From an uncultured Hyphomicrobiales bacterium (GTDB lineage Bacteria; Pseudomonadota; Alphaproteobacteria; Rhizobiales; Beijerinckiaceae), in NCBI GenBank assembly GCA_903903935.1, contig CAIVAX010000233.1, positions 1 through 6,182 on the forward strand: a stretch of 6,182 nucleotides of DNA, given 5' to 3'. Each line of letters begins with the position of its first letter. The first letter of the stretch is position 1. Shown piece after piece: positions 5,018 to 6,182 of this stretch. A program made the translations under genes and the position numbers. Under the pieces are notes generated by a model. It saw only the letters and a list, made by a program, of their open reading frames with translations, was not told where the DNA came from and did not search any database.

Positions 5018-6182
5018 TCAAGCTGGGAAAGGCTCGGGCTCGGCATTGGACTTTTTCTTGGCCGATCTTTGCACGCCTTGGGCGGCAATATCGGCGACCA
5101 ATTCGCCAATATGGGCACAGGATTTCACATGAATGGCCCCTGGTTCAAGGCCATCCAAACCAGAGGCGGGGGCTATCGCACCCTGAAAGCCAAGCTTGGC
5201 GGATTCTTTGAAGCGGGCTGCCGCATGGGCAACAGGCCTGATCGCACCAGAGAGCGCAATCTCACCAAAATAGACGGCATTATGGGGAAGGATCGCACCC
5301 GTCAGCGATGACACCAATGCCGCCGCTGCAGCTAAATCCGCAGCTGGTTCATTGATGCGCAGGCCACCAGCGACATTGAGATAGACATCATGCTGGCCCA
5401 AGCGCAATCCGGCATGCGCCTCCAAAACGGCGATCACCATAGCCAGACGCGAGGGCTCCCAGCCGACAACGGCGCGGCGCGGCGTGCCCAAAGCTGTGGG
5501 GGCTACAAGCGCTTGGATTTCGACCAGAACAGGGCGTGTCCCCTCCATGCCGGCAAAAACAGCCGCCCCGGCAGCCGTGCCATCGCGGCCAGCCAGAAAG
5601 AGGGCGGAGGGATTGGTGACTTCGCGCAGGCCGCCGCCGGTCATTTCAAAAACGCCAATCTCATCGGTCGGGCCAAAGCGGTTTTTGACAGCCCGCAAAA
5701 TGCGGAAATGATGCCCGCCATCGCCCTCAAAGGAGACGACCGCATCCACCATATGTTCAACCACACGCGGACCGGCGATCTGCCCGTCCTTGGTGACATG
5801 GCCAACGAGAATAACACTGGCACCACTGGTCTTGGCATAGCGAATGAGCGCCTGAGCCGCGCCGCGCACTTGCGTGACAGTGCCCGGCGTTGAGTCCACA
5901 GTCTCGGTCCACATGGTCTGGATGGAATCGATGACGACCAGAGCCGGCGGGCGTCCTTGCGAGAGCGTGGTGACAATATCTTCCACGCTGGTCTCGGCGG
6001 CCAGTTCCACCGGAGCTTTAGCAAGACCCAGACGCTCGGCCCGCAAGCGAACCTGCGCTACCGCCTCTTCGCCCGAAATATAGGCGACGCGGTGTCCCTT
6101 TTCAGCCAGAGTGGCACAGGCCTGAATGAGCAAAGTCGATTTGCCAATGCCCGGTTCACCGCCAATCAGAATGACAGAGCCC
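5018..6182 (-). CDS. radA: DNA repair protein RadA (5' end cut by window)
   Basis: RadA (Sms) is a RecA-like ATPase and DnaB-type branch-migration helicase that processes recombination intermediates in the cytoplasm. 387 residues are visible. The family is about 450-470 long, so about 70-80 N-terminal residues, including the expected four-cysteine zinc finger, lie beyond the right edge. Counting from the first visible residue: Walker A GEPGIGKST at 8-16, SGEE at 36-39, Walker B ALVVID at 80-85, SIQTMW just after, the RadA-specific KNRFG at 166-170, and a Lon-protease-like C-terminal domain from about 216. That domain carries VGWEPSRLAM (239-248) and GGLRINEPAADLA (272-284). Its basic tail reads RSAKKKSN and ends PFPA. 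The TTG at 6133-6131 is an internal Leu codon inside the ATP-binding region, not a start. It lies upstream of cvpA-purF on the same strand, an order common in alphaproteobacteria. GC is high (40/60 at 5461-5520). Confidence 0.97.
   Translation of the reverse strand, partial: GSVILIGGEPGIGKSTLLIQACATLAEKGHRVAYISGEEAVAQVRLRAERLGLAKAPVELAAETSVEDIVTTLSQGRPPALVVIDSIQTMWTETVDSTPGTVTQVRGAAQALIRYAKTSGASVILVGHVTKDGQIAGPRVVEHMVDAVVSFEGDGGHHFRILRAVKNRFGPTDEIGVFEMTGGGLREVTNPSALFLAGRDGTAAGAAVFAGMEGTRPVLVEIQALVAPTALGTPRRAVVGWEPSRLAMVIAVLEAHAGLRLGQHDVYLNVAGGLRINEPAADLAAAAALVSSLTGAILPHNAVYFGEIALSGAIRPVAHAAARFKESAKLGFQGAIAPASGLDGLEPGAIHVKSCAHIGELVADIAAQGVQRSAKKKSNAEPEPFPA

Noticed and set aside
5390..5893. 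Plus-strand open frame of 167 codons
   Set aside because: It is antisense to the conserved radA ATPase and Lon-like domains. The translation has no family features.
6131..6133. TTG as the radA start codon
   Set aside because: The frame continues to the window edge and encodes the Walker A motif upstream of this TTG, so the true start is outside the window.
1..6182. tRNA, rRNA, CRISPR, insertion-sequence or prophage content
   Set aside because: Nearly all bases belong to the six genes, and the gaps (at most 191 bases) hold no tRNA-like fold, regularly spaced repeats or transposase remnants.

Overview
The window looks like a chromosomal segment of an alphaproteobacterium, most likely Hyphomicrobiales (Rhizobiales). 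The evidence is the minus-strand order radA -> cvpA -> purF, the style of the PurF and RadA proteins, and the moderate GC content. The species cannot be named from this sequence. There is no RNA gene, insertion sequence, CRISPR array or phage gene.

Right part, minus strand, read from high to low coordinates. A 5'-truncated radA (DNA repair and branch-migration ATPase) is followed by a 191-base gap holding two inverted repeats and a candidate promoter. Then comes cvpA (inner-membrane protein of the colicin V production family), a 141-base leader with two more dyads, and a complete purF (first committed enzyme of purine synthesis). This is a housekeeping block.

Left part. A two-gene plus-strand operon encodes a fumarylacetoacetate-hydrolase-family protein and a TauD/TfdA-family Fe(II)/2-oxoglutarate dioxygenase. 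It runs head-on into purF with only 9 bases between the stop codons. Upstream and divergent, across 154 bases, is a 3'-truncated short-chain dehydrogenase/reductase-like gene whose classical catalytic Tyr and Lys are missing. The three genes look like a small accessory catabolic unit: oxidative cleavage or hydroxylation, C-C or related hydrolysis, and an SDR-fold protein. The substrate cannot be read from the sequence. TauD-gene rows are visibly poorer in GC than radA rows.

Most noteworthy: the tyrosine-free SDR, the uncharacterised hydrolase/dioxygenase pair, loss of two of the four Fe-S ligand cysteines in PurF, and palindromes with clustered GANTC (CcrM-type) sites in the two gaps of the radA-cvpA-purF block. 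I see no clearly new multi-gene system. The accessory trio is the best candidate for undescribed biochemistry.
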